In this document: positions 26,379 to 37,481 of the stretch, piece by piece
Layout of the letters: every line of letters begins with the position of its first letter
How positions within the stretch are numbered: the first letter of the stretch is position 1
Assembly (NCBI RefSeq): GCF_040892545.1
Contig: NZ_CP156079.1
Location: 806,001-870,000, forward strand
Source of the DNA: Paracidovorax avenae
GTDB lineage: Bacteria > Pseudomonadota > Gammaproteobacteria > Burkholderiales > Burkholderiaceae_C
Direction: 5' to 3'
DNA length: 64,000 nucleotides
Program-made: the position numbers and the translations under genes
Notes under the pieces: model-generated
Seen by the model: only the letters and a program-made list of their open reading frames with translations
What the model was told of the DNA's origin: nothing
The model's database searches: none

Positions 26379-27934
26379 CCGAGCCCCAGTCCCCGTCCGG
26401 ACACCCCACGCCCCCGCTGCTCGGCTCCGTGCCGGAGGCGCTGGAGTGGCTGCGCGCCCATGCACCGCACGGCGCGCTGCGCACGGACAGCCGCCAGGTC
26501 GAGCCCGGCGACATCTTCATCGCCTGGCCCGGTGCGGCCACCGACGGCCGCATGCACGTGGGCGAGGCGCTCGCGCGCGGCGCGGCCGCCTGCCTGGTGG
26601 AGCGCGAAGGCGTGGAGGCCTTCCGCTTCGGCGCCGACGGCGTGGCGGCGCTGCGCGACCTCAAGGCCGCCACCGGCCTGCTGGCCGCCGACTGGTTCGG
26701 CATGCCCACGCAGCGCCTGGACGTGGTGGCGGTGACCGGCACCAACGGCAAGACCAGCACCACCTGGTGGCTCGCCGATGCGCTGAACCAGCTGGCGGGC
26801 AGCGGCCTGGCCACCCACGGCGGCTGCGGCCTGATCGGCACCCTGGGCGTGGGCGTGCCGCCCGTGCTGGAAGGCACCGGCCTCACCACGCCCGACCCCG
26901 TGCGGCTGCAGCAGGCCTTTGCCGGCTTCGTGGCCAACGGGCTGGGCGCCTGCGCCATCGAGGCCTCGTCCATCGGGCTGGCGGAGCACCGCCTGGCGGG
27001 CATGCGCCTGCGCGTGGCCGTCTTCACCAATTTCACGCAGGACCACCTGGACTACCACGCGGGCATGGCGGCCTACTGGCAGGCCAAGAGCGCGCTCTTC
27101 GACTGGCCCGGACTGCAGGCGGCGGTCGTGAACATCGACGATCCGCGCGGTGGCGAGCTGGCGGACACGCTCGCGCAGCGCCCCATCGACCTCTGGACCA
27201 CCTCGATCACCGGCCCGGCCCGGCTGCAGGCCCGCGACATCACGTGGGGCGAGGGCGGCCTGCGCTTCACGGTGGCCGAAGGCGTGCAGGCCCACGTGCT
27301 GCAGACGCGCGTGATCGGCCACTACAACATCCACAACCTGCTCGCCGTGGTCGCCAGCCTGCGCGCGCTGGGCATTCCGCTCGAACATGCGCTCTGGGCC
27401 TGCGCACAGCTCGCGCCGGTGCCGGGCCGCATGGAGCTCATCCACGAATCTGGCCAGCCGCTGGTGGCCGTGGACTATGCCCACACGCCCGATGCGCTCG
27501 AGCAGGCCCTGCAGGCGCTGCGCCCCGTGGCGGAGCAGCGCGGCGGGCGGCTGTGGTGCGTTTTCGGCTGCGGCGGCAACCGCGACCGGGCCAAGCGGCC
27601 GCTCATGGGCCGCATCGCGCAGCAACGCGCCGACGCGGTGATCGTGACCAGCGACAATCCGCGCAACGAGGCGCCGGGTGCCATCCTGCACGAGATCCTG
27701 CTGGGCACGGTGGCCGGCACCACGGTGCAGGCCGAGCCCGAGCGCGATGCCGCCATCGCGCGCGCCATCGCCGAAGCGGACGGGCGCGACGTGGTGCTCA
27801 TCGCCGGCAAGGGGCACGAGGACTACCAGGAATCCGCGGGCGTGCGCCGGCCTTTCTCGGACGCCGCCCATGCGCGCGCCGCGCTGGCGCAGCGCGAGTC
27901 CGCGGCCGGCGGGGATGCGGGGGGCACGGCATGA
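26375..27934 (+). CDS. murE: UDP-MurNAc-tripeptide synthetase MurE (meso-DAP adding)
   Basis: MurE adds the third stem residue to UDP-MurNAc-L-Ala-D-Glu in the cytoplasm. The 519-residue protein has ATP-binding TGTNGKTST at 121-129, the central domain with [10 protein letters not shown], and a C-terminal ligase domain with DNPRNE starting at Asp427. The DNPR form selects meso-diaminopimelate over lysine, fitting a Gram-negative wall and the dapF gene at 5.6 kb. It overlaps ftsI and murF by ATGA. A 25-residue C-terminal Ala/Gly-rich tail is unremarkable. Confidence 0.96.
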   Translation: MTEPQSPSGHPTPPLLGSVPEALEWLRAHAPHGALRTDSRQVEPGDIFIAWPGAATDGRMHVGEALARGAAACLVEREGVEAFRFGADGVAALRDLKAATGLLAADWFGMPTQRLDVVAVTGTNGKTSTTWWLADALNQLAGSGLATHGGCGLIGTLGVGVPPVLEGTGLTTPDPVRLQQAFAGFVANGLGACAIEASSIGLAEHRLAGMRLRVAVFTNFTQDHLDYHAGMAAYWQAKSALFDWPGLQAAVVNIDDPRGGELADTLAQRPIDLWTTSITGPARLQARDITWGEGGLRFTVAEGVQAHVLQTRVIGHYNIHNLLAVVASLRALGIPLEHALWACAQLAPVPGRMELIHESGQPLVAVDYAHTPDALEQALQALRPVAEQRGGRLWCVFGCGGNRDRAKRPLMGRIAQQRADAVIVTSDNPRNEAPGAILHEILLGTVAGTTVQAEPERDAAIARAIAEADGRDVVLIAGKGHEDYQESAGVRRPFSDAAHARAALAQRESAAGGDAGGTA

Positions 27935-29433
27935 GCGGCACCCCCATGCTCACGCTGCAGCAGGCCCACGCCCTCGTGCAGGCCCGCGTCCCGCAGGCGC
28001 GCCTCGTGGGCGAGCCAGGCACGCCCCTTCTGCGCGTGCACACCGACACGCGCACGCTGCAGGCGGGCGACCTGTTCGTGGCGCTGCGGGGCGAGCGTTT
28101 CGACGCCAATGCATTCCTCGCGCAGGCGCGTGCGGGCGGCGCGGCAGCGGCCCTGGCCCACCCGGGCCGGCTCGATTCCGCGAGCCTGCCCGGCATCGAG
28201 GTGCCAGACACCCTGGCCGCCCTGGGCGCCCTGGCCGCCGGCTGGCGCGCGCGCCTCGACCTGCCCCTGATCGGCGTCACGGGGAGCAACGGCAAGACCA
28301 CCGTCACGCAGATGACCGCGGCGGTGCTGCGTGCCTGGAAGGGCGACGCCGCATTTGCAACGCAAGGCAACTTCAACAACGACATCGGCGTGCCGCTCAT
28401 GCTGCTGCGCCTGCGCGCCGCGCACGAGGCCGCTGTGATCGAGCTCGGCATGAACCATCCGGGCGAGATCGCGGTACTGGCCGGCATCGCGCAGCCCACG
28501 GTCGCGCTGGTCAACAACGCCCAGCGCGAGCACCTCGAATTCATGCACACGGTGCAGGCGGTGGCGGAGGAGAACGGCTCGGTGATCTCCGCGCTGCCGC
28601 CCGGCGGCGTGGCGGTGTTCCCGGCGGACGATGCCTATGCGCCGCTCTGGCGAGGCCTGGCCGGCGCGCGCCGCTGCCTCGCGTTCGGGGTGGAGCCCGG
28701 CTCCACGGCGGACGTGCGCTGCACCCGTGCGCACTGGGATTCCGGCGCCTGGAACGTACACATCGACACGCCCCTGGGCGGATTCGATGGCACCGTGCGC
28801 ATCGCAGGGCGCCACAACGTGGCCAATGCACTGGCCGCCACGGCCTGCGCGCTGGCAGCAGGGGCTCCGCTCGACGCCATCGCGCGCGGCCTCGCGGCCT
28901 TCGAGCCGGTGAAGGGCCGCTCGCGCGCCTTCACGGCCGCGGTGCCGCAGCCGGGCGGCGGCTCCCGCCGGATCACGGCCGTGGACGACACCTACAACGC
29001 CAACCCCGATTCCATGCACGCAGCCATCGACGTGCTGGGCGAGCTGCCCGGCCCGCGGCTGCTGGTGATGGGCGACATGGGCGAGGTCGGCGACCAGGGG
29101 CCGCGGTTCCACGCGGAAGCGGGAGCGCATGCGCGCGACCGCGGCATCGAGCGGCTGTTCGCGCTGGGAGCGCTCGGCATTCACGCCGTGCAGGCCTTCG
29201 GGCCGCAGGCACGGCATTTCGACGACATGGCATCGCTGCTCGCGGCGGTGCAGGAAGCCGCGCCCTCGACAGGCAGCGTGCTGGTGAAGGGATCGCGGTT
29301 CATGAAGATGGAACAGGTGGTGCAGGCGCTGGAGGCGCCGGATGCGGTGTCGCAGATCCACCCCGGAGGCAGCGGCCAGGGCGCCGCAGCGGGCGCGCGC
29401 GCCGCCCTGCAAGGGGGGGCCGCATGCTCCTGA
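27931..29433 (+). CDS. murF: UDP-MurNAc-tripeptide-D-Ala-D-Ala ligase MurF
   Basis: MurF adds D-Ala-D-Ala to complete the cytoplasmic pentapeptide precursor. The 500-residue protein has [20 protein letters not shown] in the UDP-binding domain, ATP-binding [13 protein letters not shown] from 116, [30 protein letters not shown] and the late [15 protein letters not shown], all typical. A Gly/Ala-rich C-terminal extension of about 30 residues follows the expected end. It overlaps murE by 4 bp and mraY by 10 bp. Confidence 0.96.
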   Translation: MSGTPMLTLQQAHALVQARVPQARLVGEPGTPLLRVHTDTRTLQAGDLFVALRGERFDANAFLAQARAGGAAAALAHPGRLDSASLPGIEVPDTLAALGALAAGWRARLDLPLIGVTGSNGKTTVTQMTAAVLRAWKGDAAFATQGNFNNDIGVPLMLLRLRAAHEAAVIELGMNHPGEIAVLAGIAQPTVALVNNAQREHLEFMHTVQAVAEENGSVISALPPGGVAVFPADDAYAPLWRGLAGARRCLAFGVEPGSTADVRCTRAHWDSGAWNVHIDTPLGGFDGTVRIAGRHNVANALAATACALAAGAPLDAIARGLAAFEPVKGRSRAFTAAVPQPGGGSRRITAVDDTYNANPDSMHAAIDVLGELPGPRLLVMGDMGEVGDQGPRFHAEAGAHARDRGIERLFALGALGIHAVQAFGPQARHFDDMASLLAAVQEAAPSTGSVLVKGSRFMKMEQVVQALEAPDAVSQIHPGGSGQGAAAGARAALQGGAACS

Positions 29434-30602
29434 TGCTGTCCCAGTGGCTGCAGGGCCTGTCGCCCGAATTCGGCTTCTTCCGCGTCTTCCAGTACCTCAC
29501 CTTCCGTGCGGTGATGGCTGCCATGACGGCGCTGCTCATCGGGCTCCTGGCGGGCCCGAAGGTGATCCGCATGCTCACCGCGCTCAAGATCGGCCAGCCG
29601 ATCCGCGGCTACGCGATGGAATCGCACCTGTCCAAGAGCGGCACGCCCACCATGGGCGGCGTGCTCATCCTGGGCGCCATCGCCATCTCCACGCTGCTGT
29701 GGTTCGACCTGTCCAACCGCTTCGTCTGGGTGGTGCTGGCCGTCACCCTGGGCTTCGGTGCCATCGGCTGGGTGGACGACTGGCGCAAGGTCGTGCGCAA
29801 GGACCCGGAAGGCATGCGCTCGCGCGAAAAGTACTTCTGGCAGTCCGTCATCGGCATCGTGGCCGCGCTCTACCTGGTGTTCTGCATTTCCGAGAATTCC
29901 AACGCGCGCGTGTTCGAGCTCTTCGTCACCTGGATCCAGTCGGGTTTCTCGATGGACCTGCCGCCCCAGGCGGGCCTGCTCGTGCCGTTCTTCAAGGAAG
30001 TGAGCTACCCGCTGGGCGTGCTGGGCTTCGTGATCCTGACCTACCTCGTCATCGTGGGCTCCAGCAACGCGGTCAACCTGACCGACGGGCTGGACGGCCT
30101 GGCCATCATGCCGGTGGTCATGGTGGGCGCCTCCCTGGGGGTGTTCGCCTATGTCACGGGCAGCGCGGTGTATTCCAAATACCTGCTCTTTCCCAACATC
30201 GCCGGCGCGGGCGAACTGCTGATCTTCTGCTCGGCCATGGCCGGCGCGGGGCTGGCCTTCCTGTGGTTCAACACCCATCCGGCGCAGGTGTTCATGGGCG
30301 ACGTGGGCGCGCTCGCGCTGGGCGGCGCCCTGGGCACCATCGCCGTGATCGTGCGCCAGGAAATCGTGCTGGCCATCATGGGGGGCATCTTCGTGGTCGA
30401 GGCCCTGTCGGTGATGCTGCAGGTCACGTGGTTCAAATACACCAAGCGCCGCTACGGCGAGGGCCGGCGCCTGCTCAAGATGGCGCCGCTGCACCACCAT
30501 TTCGAGAAGAGCGGCTGGAAGGAGACGCAGGTCGTCGTGCGCTTCTGGATCATCACCATGCTGCTGTGCCTGATCGGCCTCACCACGCTCAAACTGCGAT
30601 GA
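29424..30602 (+). CDS. mraY: Phospho-MurNAc-pentapeptide translocase MraY
   Basis: MraY makes lipid I by joining the MurNAc-pentapeptide to undecaprenyl phosphate. The 392-residue membrane protein has about ten helices and the family motifs [13 protein letters not shown] near 69-81, the catalytic aspartates in GWVDDWRKV near 115 and [10 protein letters not shown] near 220, and the histidine-rich [12 protein letters not shown] near 355. The start at 29424 lies inside murF (10-bp overlap), the one junction in this run that is not a 4-bp overlap. It ends in the murD ATGA. Confidence 0.96.
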   Translation: MLLMLSQWLQGLSPEFGFFRVFQYLTFRAVMAAMTALLIGLLAGPKVIRMLTALKIGQPIRGYAMESHLSKSGTPTMGGVLILGAIAISTLLWFDLSNRFVWVVLAVTLGFGAIGWVDDWRKVVRKDPEGMRSREKYFWQSVIGIVAALYLVFCISENSNARVFELFVTWIQSGFSMDLPPQAGLLVPFFKEVSYPLGVLGFVILTYLVIVGSSNAVNLTDGLDGLAIMPVVMVGASLGVFAYVTGSAVYSKYLLFPNIAGAGELLIFCSAMAGAGLAFLWFNTHPAQVFMGDVGALALGGALGTIAVIVRQEIVLAIMGGIFVVEALSVMLQVTWFKYTKRRYGEGRRLLKMAPLHHHFEKSGWKETQVVVRFWIITMLLCLIGLTTLKLR

Positions 30603-32626
30603 ACCCGATCGACCGCGACCTCCATCCCGCCGCCGGCGTCCCCCTGGGCGCCGAAGCCGCGCCATGGCCCCGTCCCGCCGCCGTGGCGGAGGAGGCGCCT
30701 GCGCCAGCCGAGAGCCCGGCAGCCGACAGCCCTGTTGCAGAGGGTGCGACAGCCGAAGGCCCGGCCGGGGGAGATGCGCCCGCGCGCGCCATCGAAGCCG
30801 CCCTCACCGTCGACGCTCCGGCTGCCGTGGAGGCCGCCGGCACCCTGGAGCCGGCGGCAGAGACCGGCGCGCAGCCGGTGGCGCTGGCGGACGGAATCGA
30901 CATGACCGCGCCGCGCGTTTCCGCGGCGCAGGAGGCCGCGGAGTTCGTGGCCCGCATCTTCGCGGACGTCCAGGCCGAGGCATCCCCGGCAGCCGATCCC
31001 GCCGATGCGCGCGAGGCTCCCGTGGGCGAGGCTGCCGGCGCACAGGTCCCGGCGGATGGAGAGGAGCCCGCTGAACCCCTCGGCCGTCCCGCGGACACGC
31101 TGCGCCCGCTGGCGGGCCGCCGCATCCTCATCCTGGGCCTGGGCGCTTCGGGACTGGCCATGGCACGCTGGTGCGTACGCTGCGGTGCCGGGGACGTGAC
31201 CGTGGCCGATACCCGCGAGGCACCGCCGCAGCTGGCCGTGCTGCAATCCGAACTGCCCGGGGTGCGCTTCGTCGCGGGCGCGTTCGACGCGGCGCTGGTG
31301 CAGGGCCAAGGCCTGGATGCCGTCTACCGCTCGCCGGGCCTGGCGCCCGACACGGTGGCACCCGTGTTCGTCGCGGCCGCCGCCGAGGGCATCGCCACGG
31401 GCGGCGAACTCGGACTTTTCTCCATGGCGCTGGCTGCGCTCAAGGACTCCCATGGCTACGCGCCCGCGGTGCTGGCCGTCACCGGCACCAACGGCAAGAC
31501 CACGGTGACCTCGCTCACCGGCCTGCTCGTCGAATGCGCGGGCCGCTCCGTGGCCGTGGCCGGCAACATCGGCCCGACCCTGCTCGACACGCTGGGCCGC
31601 CACCTGGACGCCGACACCCTGCCGCAGGCCTGGGTGCTGGAACTCTCCAGCTTCCAGCTCGAAGGCGCGGCCGGCTTCGAACCCACCGCTGCGACCGTGC
31701 TCAATGTCACGCAGGACCACCTCGACTGGCACGGCGACATGCAGGCCTATGCGCGCGCCAAGGCCCGGATCTTCGGCGAATCCGGCCTCATGGTGCTCAA
31801 CCGCGAGGACGCCGCCGTGATGGGCATGCTGCCGCCGCCCGTGCGCTTGAAGCTGCAGAAGCCGCAATTGCGTGCCCATGTGACGTTCGGGGCGGACATG
31901 CCCCAGCGACCCGGGGACTTCGGCATCGAGACCGTCAACGGCATGGCCTGGCTGGTGCGCGCGCAGGAGTCCGACGAGACGGCGAAGCGCACGCGCAGCC
32001 ACGCCGAAGAAGATTTGCACATCCAGCGCCTGATGCCGGCCGACGCGCTGCGCATCCGCGGCCGCCACAACGCCGTGAACGCGCTGGCCGCGCTGGCGCT
32101 CGCGCATGCGGCCGGCTGCCCGTTCGCGCCCATGCTCTATGCCCTGCGCGAGTACCGCGGCGAGCCGCACCGCGTGGAGCCCCTGGGCCGCGTGAACGAG
32201 GTGGAGTATTTCGACGACAGCAAGGGCACCAACGTGGGCGCCACGGTGGCCGCGCTGGGCGGCCTGGGCGCCGACCGCCGCGTCGTGGTGATCCTGGGCG
32301 GCGACGGCAAGGGCCAGGACTTCTCGCCGCTGGCCATGCCGGTGTCGCGCTACGTGCGCGCCGCGGTGCTCATCGGCCGCGACGGGCCGCAGATCCGCGC
32401 CGCCCTGCGGGATGCGGGCGTGCCGCTGATCGACGCGCCCACGCTGCCGGAGGCCGTGCGCCTGGCCGCGCAGCGGGCCCATGCGGGCGATGCGGTGCTG
32501 ATGTCGCCCGCCTGCGCGAGCTTCGACATGTTCCGCAACTACGAACACCGCGCCGAGGTGTTCCGCGAGGCCGTGCAGGCGCTCGCGGACGAGGCCGGAC
32601 AGGCGCTGGAAGGGGGGCTGGCATGA
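30599..32626 (+). CDS. murD: UDP-MurNAc-L-Ala-D-Glu ligase MurD with a long N-terminal extension
   Basis: MurD adds D-glutamate to UDP-MurNAc-L-Ala. The catalytic core runs from about residue 169: [20 protein letters not shown]-binding [11 protein letters not shown] from 295, [34 protein letters not shown] and [17 protein letters not shown]. The full frame is 675 residues against about 440-450 in E. coli. The extra N-terminal ~168 residues are rich in Ala, Pro, Glu and Asp, probably disordered, with one helical patch ([17 protein letters not shown], about 109-125). ATG 30599 overlaps mraY by 4 bp as at the other junctions, which supports the long form; an internal ATG at 30902 also exists. 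Confidence 0.9.
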   Translation: MNPIDRDLHPAAGVPLGAEAAPWPRPAAVAEEAPAPAESPAADSPVAEGATAEGPAGGDAPARAIEAALTVDAPAAVEAAGTLEPAAETGAQPVALADGIDMTAPRVSAAQEAAEFVARIFADVQAEASPAADPADAREAPVGEAAGAQVPADGEEPAEPLGRPADTLRPLAGRRILILGLGASGLAMARWCVRCGAGDVTVADTREAPPQLAVLQSELPGVRFVAGAFDAALVQGQGLDAVYRSPGLAPDTVAPVFVAAAAEGIATGGELGLFSMALAALKDSHGYAPAVLAVTGTNGKTTVTSLTGLLVECAGRSVAVAGNIGPTLLDTLGRHLDADTLPQAWVLELSSFQLEGAAGFEPTAATVLNVTQDHLDWHGDMQAYARAKARIFGESGLMVLNREDAAVMGMLPPPVRLKLQKPQLRAHVTFGADMPQRPGDFGIETVNGMAWLVRAQESDETAKRTRSHAEEDLHIQRLMPADALRIRGRHNAVNALAALALAHAAGCPFAPMLYALREYRGEPHRVEPLGRVNEVEYFDDSKGTNVGATVAALGGLGADRRVVVILGGDGKGQDFSPLAMPVSRYVRAAVLIGRDGPQIRAALRDAGVPLIDAPTLPEAVRLAAQRAHAGDAVLMSPACASFDMFRNYEHRAEVFREAVQALADEAGQALEGGLA

Positions 32627-33906
32627 ACGCGGGCGCTGCTGCATCGTCTCCGCAGGGCCTGCGCCAGCGGATGGCCGGCTGGTTCGGCCGCGGCGCCGCG
32701 CCCGCGGCCGACGTGTTGCCCGTGCGCGTGGGCGGCACGGAGTACCGCCAGACCACGACCACCCCGGCGCGCGTGCTCGGGTTCGACCAGGCCCTGCTCT
32801 GGGTGGTGGTGGCGCTGCTGGCCTGGGGGCTGGTCATGGTCTATTCGGCCTCCATCGCCATGCCGGACAACCCGCGCTTCGGCAAGATCGCGCCCACGCA
32901 TTTCCTCATGCGCCACATCTTCGCGCTGGCAATGGGCTTCGTGGCGGCGCTGCTCGCTTTCCAGGTGCCCATGTCCGTGTGGGAGCGGGTGGCGCCCTGG
33001 CTGTTCGTGCTTTCCATCGTCCTGCTGGTGGCCGTGCTCGTGCCGCACGTGGGGACGGTGGTCAACGGCGCGCGGCGCTGGCTGTCGTTGGGCATCATGA
33101 ATTTCCAGCCCTCCGAACTCGCGAAGTTCGCGGTGCTGATCTACGCGGCCGACTACATGGTCCGCAAGATGGAAGTGAAGGAGCGCTTCTTCCGCGCCGT
33201 GCTGCCCATGGGCGTGGCGGTGGCGGTCGTGGGCGTGCTGCTGCTGGCCGAGCCCGACATGGGGGCCTTCATGGTGATCGCCATCATCGCCATGGGCATC
33301 CTGTTCCTGGGCGGCGTCAACGCCCGCATGTTCTTCCTCATCGCCGCCGTGCTGGTGCTGGCCTTCGCCATCATGGTCATGGGCAGCCCCTGGCGGCGTG
33401 AGCGGATCTTCGCCTACCTCGACCCCTTCAGCGAGGCGCACGCGCTCGGCAAGGGCTACCAGCTGTCGCACTCGCTCATCGCCATCGGCCGCGGCGAGAT
33501 CTTCGGCGTCGGCCTGGGCGGCAGCGTGGAGAAGCTGCACTGGCTGCCCGAAGCCCACACCGACTTCCTGCTCGCCGTGATCGGCGAGGAATTCGGCCTC
33601 GCCGGGGTGCTGGTCGTGATCGCGCTGTTCTTCTGGATGACGCGCCGCATCATGCACATCGGCCGCCAGGCCATCGCCCTGGACCGCGTCTTCGCGGGCC
33701 TCGTCGCGCAGGGCGTGGCGATCTGGATGGGCTTCCAGGCCTTCATCAACATGGGCGTGAACCTCGGCGCCTTGCCCACCAAGGGCCTGACCCTGCCGCT
33801 CATGAGCTTCGGCGGCTCGGCCATCCTCATGAACCTCGTCGCGATTGCGGTGGTGCTGCGCGTCGACTATGAAAACAAGCACCTCATGCGCGGAGGCCGC
33901 GTATGA
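32623..33906 (+). CDS. ftsW: Septal peptidoglycan glycosyltransferase FtsW
   Basis: FtsW is the SEDS-family polymerase of septal lipid II, paired with FtsI. The 427-residue protein has a ~50-residue cytoplasmic start and about ten membrane helices. Diagnostic stretches are [29 protein letters not shown] near 147-166, [12 protein letters not shown] (with the catalytic-type Asp in the SEDS loop), [38 protein letters not shown] and [14 protein letters not shown]. The coding end forms half of a 45-base near-perfect palindrome, and the stop overlaps a new ATG in ATGA. Confidence 0.95.
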   Translation: MNAGAAASSPQGLRQRMAGWFGRGAAPAADVLPVRVGGTEYRQTTTTPARVLGFDQALLWVVVALLAWGLVMVYSASIAMPDNPRFGKIAPTHFLMRHIFALAMGFVAALLAFQVPMSVWERVAPWLFVLSIVLLVAVLVPHVGTVVNGARRWLSLGIMNFQPSELAKFAVLIYAADYMVRKMEVKERFFRAVLPMGVAVAVVGVLLLAEPDMGAFMVIAIIAMGILFLGGVNARMFFLIAAVLVLAFAIMVMGSPWRRERIFAYLDPFSEAHALGKGYQLSHSLIAIGRGEIFGVGLGGSVEKLHWLPEAHTDFLLAVIGEEFGLAGVLVVIALFFWMTRRIMHIGRQAIALDRVFAGLVAQGVAIWMGFQAFINMGVNLGALPTKGLTLPLMSFGGSAILMNLVAIAVVLRVDYENKHLMRGGRV

Positions 33907-33917
33907 GGTGCTTGTTT
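33873..33917 (+). promoter_or_regulatory. 21-bp hairpin spanning the ftsW stop codon
   Basis: Bases 33873-33887 and 33903-33917 are perfect 15-base complements. Inside them one G-T pair and CGCGG/CCGCG (33889-33893, 33897-33901) extend the stem to 21 bp with a 3-base AGG loop. The ribosome-site-like GGAGG and the ATGA are buried in it. Position 33909-33917 can pair instead with 33923-33931, so two alternative folds exist. Confidence 0.7.
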
Positions 33918-33989
33918 CGCCAAAACAAGCATTCGCCGCGTGCCAGCGCGGCGGGGCGCGCAGCGCCGATGAGCGGAGGCCGCGTATGA
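33903..33989 (+). CDS. Possible 28-residue coupled small ORF between ftsW and murG
   Basis: ATG 33903 overlaps the ftsW stop in ATGA and the frame ends in a TGA that overlaps the murG ATG in ATGA. The predicted peptide begins [13 protein letters not shown], is basic, and ends MSGGRV, echoing the FtsW end MRGGRV. GGAGG lies 9 bases before the start, inside the hairpin loop region. It may be only a coupling device that carries ribosomes across the duplicated spacer rather than a functional peptide. No homology is known to me. Confidence 0.45.
   Translation: MRCLFRQNKHSPRASAAGRAAPMSGGRV
33909..33931 (+). promoter_or_regulatory. Alternative hairpin competing with the ftsW-end stem
   Basis: TGCTTGTTT at 33909-33917 pairs with AAACAAGCA at 33923-33931 around a 5-base loop. 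The left arm is also the right arm of the larger hairpin, so only one can form; a ribosome at the ftsW end would open the larger stem and favour this one. Confidence 0.5.
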
Positions 33990-35053
33990 GCCCCCCCAAA
34001 ACCGCCCTCGTGATGGCCGGCGGCACCGGCGGCCACATCTTCCCCGGCCTGGCCGTGGCCGAGGAACTGCGCGCGCGCGGCTGGAACGTGCACTGGCTGG
34101 GCACGCCCGGCAGCATGGAGTCCCGCATCGTGCCGCCGCAGGGCTTCGCCTTCGAGCCGATCGATTTCTCGGGCGTGCGCGGCAAGGGCCTGGCCACGCT
34201 GGCGCTGCTGCCGCTGCGTTTGCTGCGCGCGTTCTGGCAGGCGCTCGCGGTGGTGCGGCGCGTGCAGCCCGACGTGGTCGTGGGGCTGGGCGGCTACGTC
34301 ACCTTCCCCGGCGGCATGATGGCCGTGCTCTGCGGCAAGCCGCTCGTGGTGCACGAGCAGAATTCCGTCGCCGGCCTGGTCAACAAGGTGCTGGCCGGCG
34401 TGGCCGACCGGGTCTTCACCGCCTTCCCCGGTGCGCTGCGCAAGGGCGCGTGGGTGGGCAACCCGCTGCGCACCGCGTTCACGCGCCAGGCCGATCCGCA
34501 GGCGCGCTTCGCGGGCCGCAGCGGCCCGCTGCGCCTGCTGGTCGTGGGCGGCAGCCTGGGCGCGAAGGCGCTCAACGACATCGTGCCGCAGGCGCTGGCC
34601 CTCCTTCCCGCGGAGCGTCGCCCGGTGGTCACCCACCAGAGCGGCGCCACCCAGATCGATGCGCTGCGCGCGAACTACGCCGCCGCGGGCGTCGAGGCCA
34701 CGCTCACCCCCTTCATCGACGACACCGCCACCGCGTTCGCCGAGGCCGACCTCATCGTCTGCCGCGCGGGCGCGAGCACGGTGACCGAGATCGCCGCCGT
34801 GGGCGCGGCGGCCGTCTTCGTGCCCTTCCCGCACGCGGTGGACGACCACCAGACGGCCAACGCCCGCTTCCTCGCCGACGCCGGCGGCGGATGGCTCGTG
34901 CAGCAGCGCGACCTCTCTGCCGAAGCGTTGGCGCAATTGCTACAAAATACGGAGCGCGAAGCGCTGTTGGAGCGCGCGCTGAAAGCCAAGACGATGCAGA
35001 AGATCCACGCCACCCGCGAGGTGGTGAACGCGTGCGAGGAATTGACCGCATGA
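33986..35053 (+). CDS. murG: UDP-GlcNAc transferase MurG (lipid II synthesis)
   Basis: MurG transfers GlcNAc to lipid I on the inner membrane face. The 355-residue GT28 protein has the glycine-rich loop [17 protein letters not shown] near 8-24, [42 protein letters not shown] near 125-140, [20 protein letters not shown], and the acceptor/donor region [21 protein letters not shown] near 262-282. ATG 33986 has GGAGG 9 bases before it and lies in a duplicated copy of the ftsW end. A slightly A/T-richer patch codes for [10 protein letters not shown] near the C-terminus. It ends in the murC ATGA. Confidence 0.95.
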   Translation: MSPPKTALVMAGGTGGHIFPGLAVAEELRARGWNVHWLGTPGSMESRIVPPQGFAFEPIDFSGVRGKGLATLALLPLRLLRAFWQALAVVRRVQPDVVVGLGGYVTFPGGMMAVLCGKPLVVHEQNSVAGLVNKVLAGVADRVFTAFPGALRKGAWVGNPLRTAFTRQADPQARFAGRSGPLRLLVVGGSLGAKALNDIVPQALALLPAERRPVVTHQSGATQIDALRANYAAAGVEATLTPFIDDTATAFAEADLIVCRAGASTVTEIAAVGAAAVFVPFPHAVDDHQTANARFLADAGGGWLVQQRDLSAEALAQLLQNTEREALLERALKAKTMQKIHATREVVNACEELTA

Positions 35054-36477
35054 AGCACGCCATCCGCCACATCCATTTCGTGGGCCTCGGAGGCGCCGGC
35101 ATGTGCGGCATCGCCGAAGTGCTGTTCAACCTGGGCTACGAGATCTCGGGCTCGGACCTGGCCGACAGCGCCACGCTGCGCCGCCTGGCCGCGCTGGGCA
35201 TCGCCACCCACGTGGGCCATGCGGCAGCGCACATCGAGGGCGCCGACGCGGTGGTCACCTCCACCGCCGTGCAGGCCGACAACCCCGAAGTGCTGGCCGC
35301 GCGCGAGCGCAAGATCCCCGTGGTGCCGCGCGCCCTGATGCTGGCGGAGCTGATGCGCCTCAAGCGCGGCATCGCGATCGCCGGCACGCACGGCAAGACC
35401 ACCACCACCAGCCTCGTGACCAGCGTGCTCGCGGAAGCCGGGCTGGACCCGACCTTCGTGATCGGCGGGCGCCTCAACAGCGCGGGCGCGAATGCCAAGC
35501 TGGGGCAAGGCGAGTACATCGTGGTCGAGGCCGACGAATCCGATGCATCGTTCCTCAACCTGCTGCCCGTGATGGCGGTGGTGACGAACATCGACGCCGA
35601 CCACATGGAGACCTACGGCCACGATTTCGGCCGGCTGAAGTCGGCCTTCGTGGACTTCCTGCACCGCATGCCGTTCTACGGCACGGCCATCCTCTGCACC
35701 GACAACCCGGCCATCCGCGAGATCCTGCCCGACGTCACCTGCCCGGTCACGAGCTATGGCTTCTCCGAGGATGCGCAGGTGCGCGCGGTGGACGTGCGGG
35801 CCGATGCGGGCCGCATGCGCTTCCGGGTGCAGCGCCGCAACGGCGTCACGCTGCCCGACCTCGACGTGGTGCTGAACCTCGCGGGTGAGCACAACGTGCT
35901 CAACGCGCTGTCGGCGATCGCCGTGGCGGTGGAGCTGAACATCCCCGACGAGGCGCTGCTGCGCGCGCTCGCGCAGTTCAAGGGCGTGGGCCGGCGCTTC
36001 CAGCGCTACGGCGAACTGCCCGCGCAGGGCGGCGGCACTTTCACCCTGATCGAGGACTACGGCCACCATCCCGTGGAAATGACGGCCACGCTCGCCGCGG
36101 CGCGCGGCGCGTTCCCGGGCCGCCGTCTCGTGCTGGCCTTCCAGCCGCACCGCTACAGCCGCACGCGCGACTGCTTCGAGGACTTCGTGAAGGTGATGGG
36201 CAGCGCCGACGCCGTGCTGCTCACCGAGGTCTATGCGGCCGGCGAGGCGCCCATCGTGGCCGCCGACGGCCGCTCGCTCGCCCGGGCGGTGCGCGTGGCA
36301 GGGCAGGTGGAGCCGGTCTTCGTGGACGACATCGGAGAGCTGCCGCGGCGCATCGCGGACAACGCGCGCGGCGGCGACGTGGTGCTGTGCATGGGGGCCG
36401 GCTCGATCGGCGCCGTGCCCGCGAAGGTGGTGGAGATGCTGCGGGCCGAGGCGCCGGCGGTGCAGGAAGGACGGTGA
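35050..36477 (+). CDS. murC: UDP-MurNAc-L-alanine ligase MurC
   Basis: MurC attaches L-alanine to UDP-MurNAc, the first amino-acid step. The 475-residue protein has the UDP-binding start [23 protein letters not shown]-binding [13 protein letters not shown] from about 111, [11 protein letters not shown] near 163, [36 protein letters not shown] and [10 protein letters not shown] near 336. Size is typical. It overlaps murG by ATGA and ddl by GTGA. Order murG-murC-ddl is the usual one in proteobacteria. Confidence 0.96.
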   Translation: MKHAIRHIHFVGLGGAGMCGIAEVLFNLGYEISGSDLADSATLRRLAALGIATHVGHAAAHIEGADAVVTSTAVQADNPEVLAARERKIPVVPRALMLAELMRLKRGIAIAGTHGKTTTTSLVTSVLAEAGLDPTFVIGGRLNSAGANAKLGQGEYIVVEADESDASFLNLLPVMAVVTNIDADHMETYGHDFGRLKSAFVDFLHRMPFYGTAILCTDNPAIREILPDVTCPVTSYGFSEDAQVRAVDVRADAGRMRFRVQRRNGVTLPDLDVVLNLAGEHNVLNALSAIAVAVELNIPDEALLRALAQFKGVGRRFQRYGELPAQGGGTFTLIEDYGHHPVEMTATLAAARGAFPGRRLVLAFQPHRYSRTRDCFEDFVKVMGSADAVLLTEVYAAGEAPIVAADGRSLARAVRVAGQVEPVFVDDIGELPRRIADNARGGDVVLCMGAGSIGAVPAKVVEMLRAEAPAVQEGR

Positions 36478-37481
36478 CGGCGGTGGGCCTGAAAGATTCC
36501 GAAATCGACGTGCGTGCCCTGGGCAAGGTCGCGGTCCTGATGGGCGGCGACTCCGCCGAGCGGGAGGTCTCGCTCATGTCCGGCGGCGGCGTGCTGCAGG
36601 CGCTGCGCGCGCGCGGCGTGGACGCGCACGCCTTCGACCCGTCGCAGTCCGACCTCTCGGAGCTCAAGAGCCACGGCTATGCGCGCTGCTTCATCGCGCT
36701 GCACGGCCGGCATGGCGAGGACGGCACCGTGCAGGGCTCGCTGGAGCTGCTGGGCATTCCCTACACCGGCCCGGGCGTGATGGCGTCGTCCATCGCGATG
36801 GACAAGATCATGACCAAGCGCATCTGGCGCTTCGAGGGCCTGCCCACGCCGGACTGGCGGCTGGTATCGAGCGCCGCCGAGACCGCGCAGGCGCTCAAGG
36901 ACCTGGGCTCGCCCATGATCGTCAAGCCCTCGCGCGAGGGCTCGACCATCGGGCTGACCAAGGTCACCTCGCCCGGCCAGTGCGAGCAGGCCTACCGCCT
37001 TGCCTCGCGCTACGACCCCGAAGTGCTGTGCGAGCAGTTCATCGACGGCGAGGAAACCACCTGCCCCGTGCTGGGGCAGGGCGCTGGCGCCCATGCGCTG
37101 CCGGTGATCCGCATCGTGGCGCCCGAGGGCAACTACGACTACCAGAACAAGTACTTCACCGACGTCACGCAGTACCACTGCCCCAGCGGCCTGCCCGGGC
37201 AGGAGGAGCGCGAGATCCAGCGCCTGGTGGTGGAGGCGTTCCGCACGCTGCAGTGCCGCGGCTGGGCCCGCGCCGACATCATGATCCGCGCGAGCGACCG
37301 CAAGCCCTTCCTGCTGGAGATCAACACCTCTCCCGGCATGACCGGCCATTCGCTGGTGCCCATGTCGGCGCGCGCCATGGGCGTGAGCTACGAGGAACTG
37401 TGCCTGCGCATCCTGGCGGGGGCGTCGCTCGACGCACGCCAGGGCCAGGTGGACGCCGCAGGACATCCGGGAGCCGCATGA
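36474..37481 (+). CDS. ddl: D-alanine-D-alanine ligase
   Basis: Ddl makes the D-Ala-D-Ala used by MurF. The 335-residue ATP-grasp enzyme has [20 protein letters not shown] near 18-37, [51 protein letters not shown] near 150 and the metal-binding [17 protein letters not shown] near 282. The start is taken as GTG 36474 because it overlaps the murC TGA as GTGA, the same geometry as its neighbours, and gives the usual length; no ATG is available close by. It ends in the ftsQ ATGA. Confidence 0.94.
   Translation: MTAVGLKDSEIDVRALGKVAVLMGGDSAEREVSLMSGGGVLQALRARGVDAHAFDPSQSDLSELKSHGYARCFIALHGRHGEDGTVQGSLELLGIPYTGPGVMASSIAMDKIMTKRIWRFEGLPTPDWRLVSSAAETAQALKDLGSPMIVKPSREGSTIGLTKVTSPGQCEQAYRLASRYDPEVLCEQFIDGEETTCPVLGQGAGAHALPVIRIVAPEGNYDYQNKYFTDVTQYHCPSGLPGQEEREIQRLVVEAFRTLQCRGWARADIMIRASDRKPFLLEINTSPGMTGHSLVPMSARAMGVSYEELCLRILAGASLDARQGQVDAAGHPGAA

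Larger units (their letters stand above)
33890..33990 (+). repeat. 18-bp direct repeat flanking the ftsW-murG spacer
   Basis: The same 18 bases (GCGGAGGCCGCGTATGAG) occur at 33890-33907 and 33973-33990. Both copies carry GGAGG and an ATGA; the first ATGA closes ftsW, the second opens murG. The 83-bp period suggests a local duplication that displaced murG from an ancestral direct overlap with ftsW. Confidence 0.8.

Noticed and set aside
34931..34955. A/T-richer patch (AATTGCTACAAAAT) in the murG coding region, like interspersed repeats of this family
   Set aside because: It is in frame, codes for plausible MurG residues, and has no second copy in the window, so a repeat element cannot be supported.
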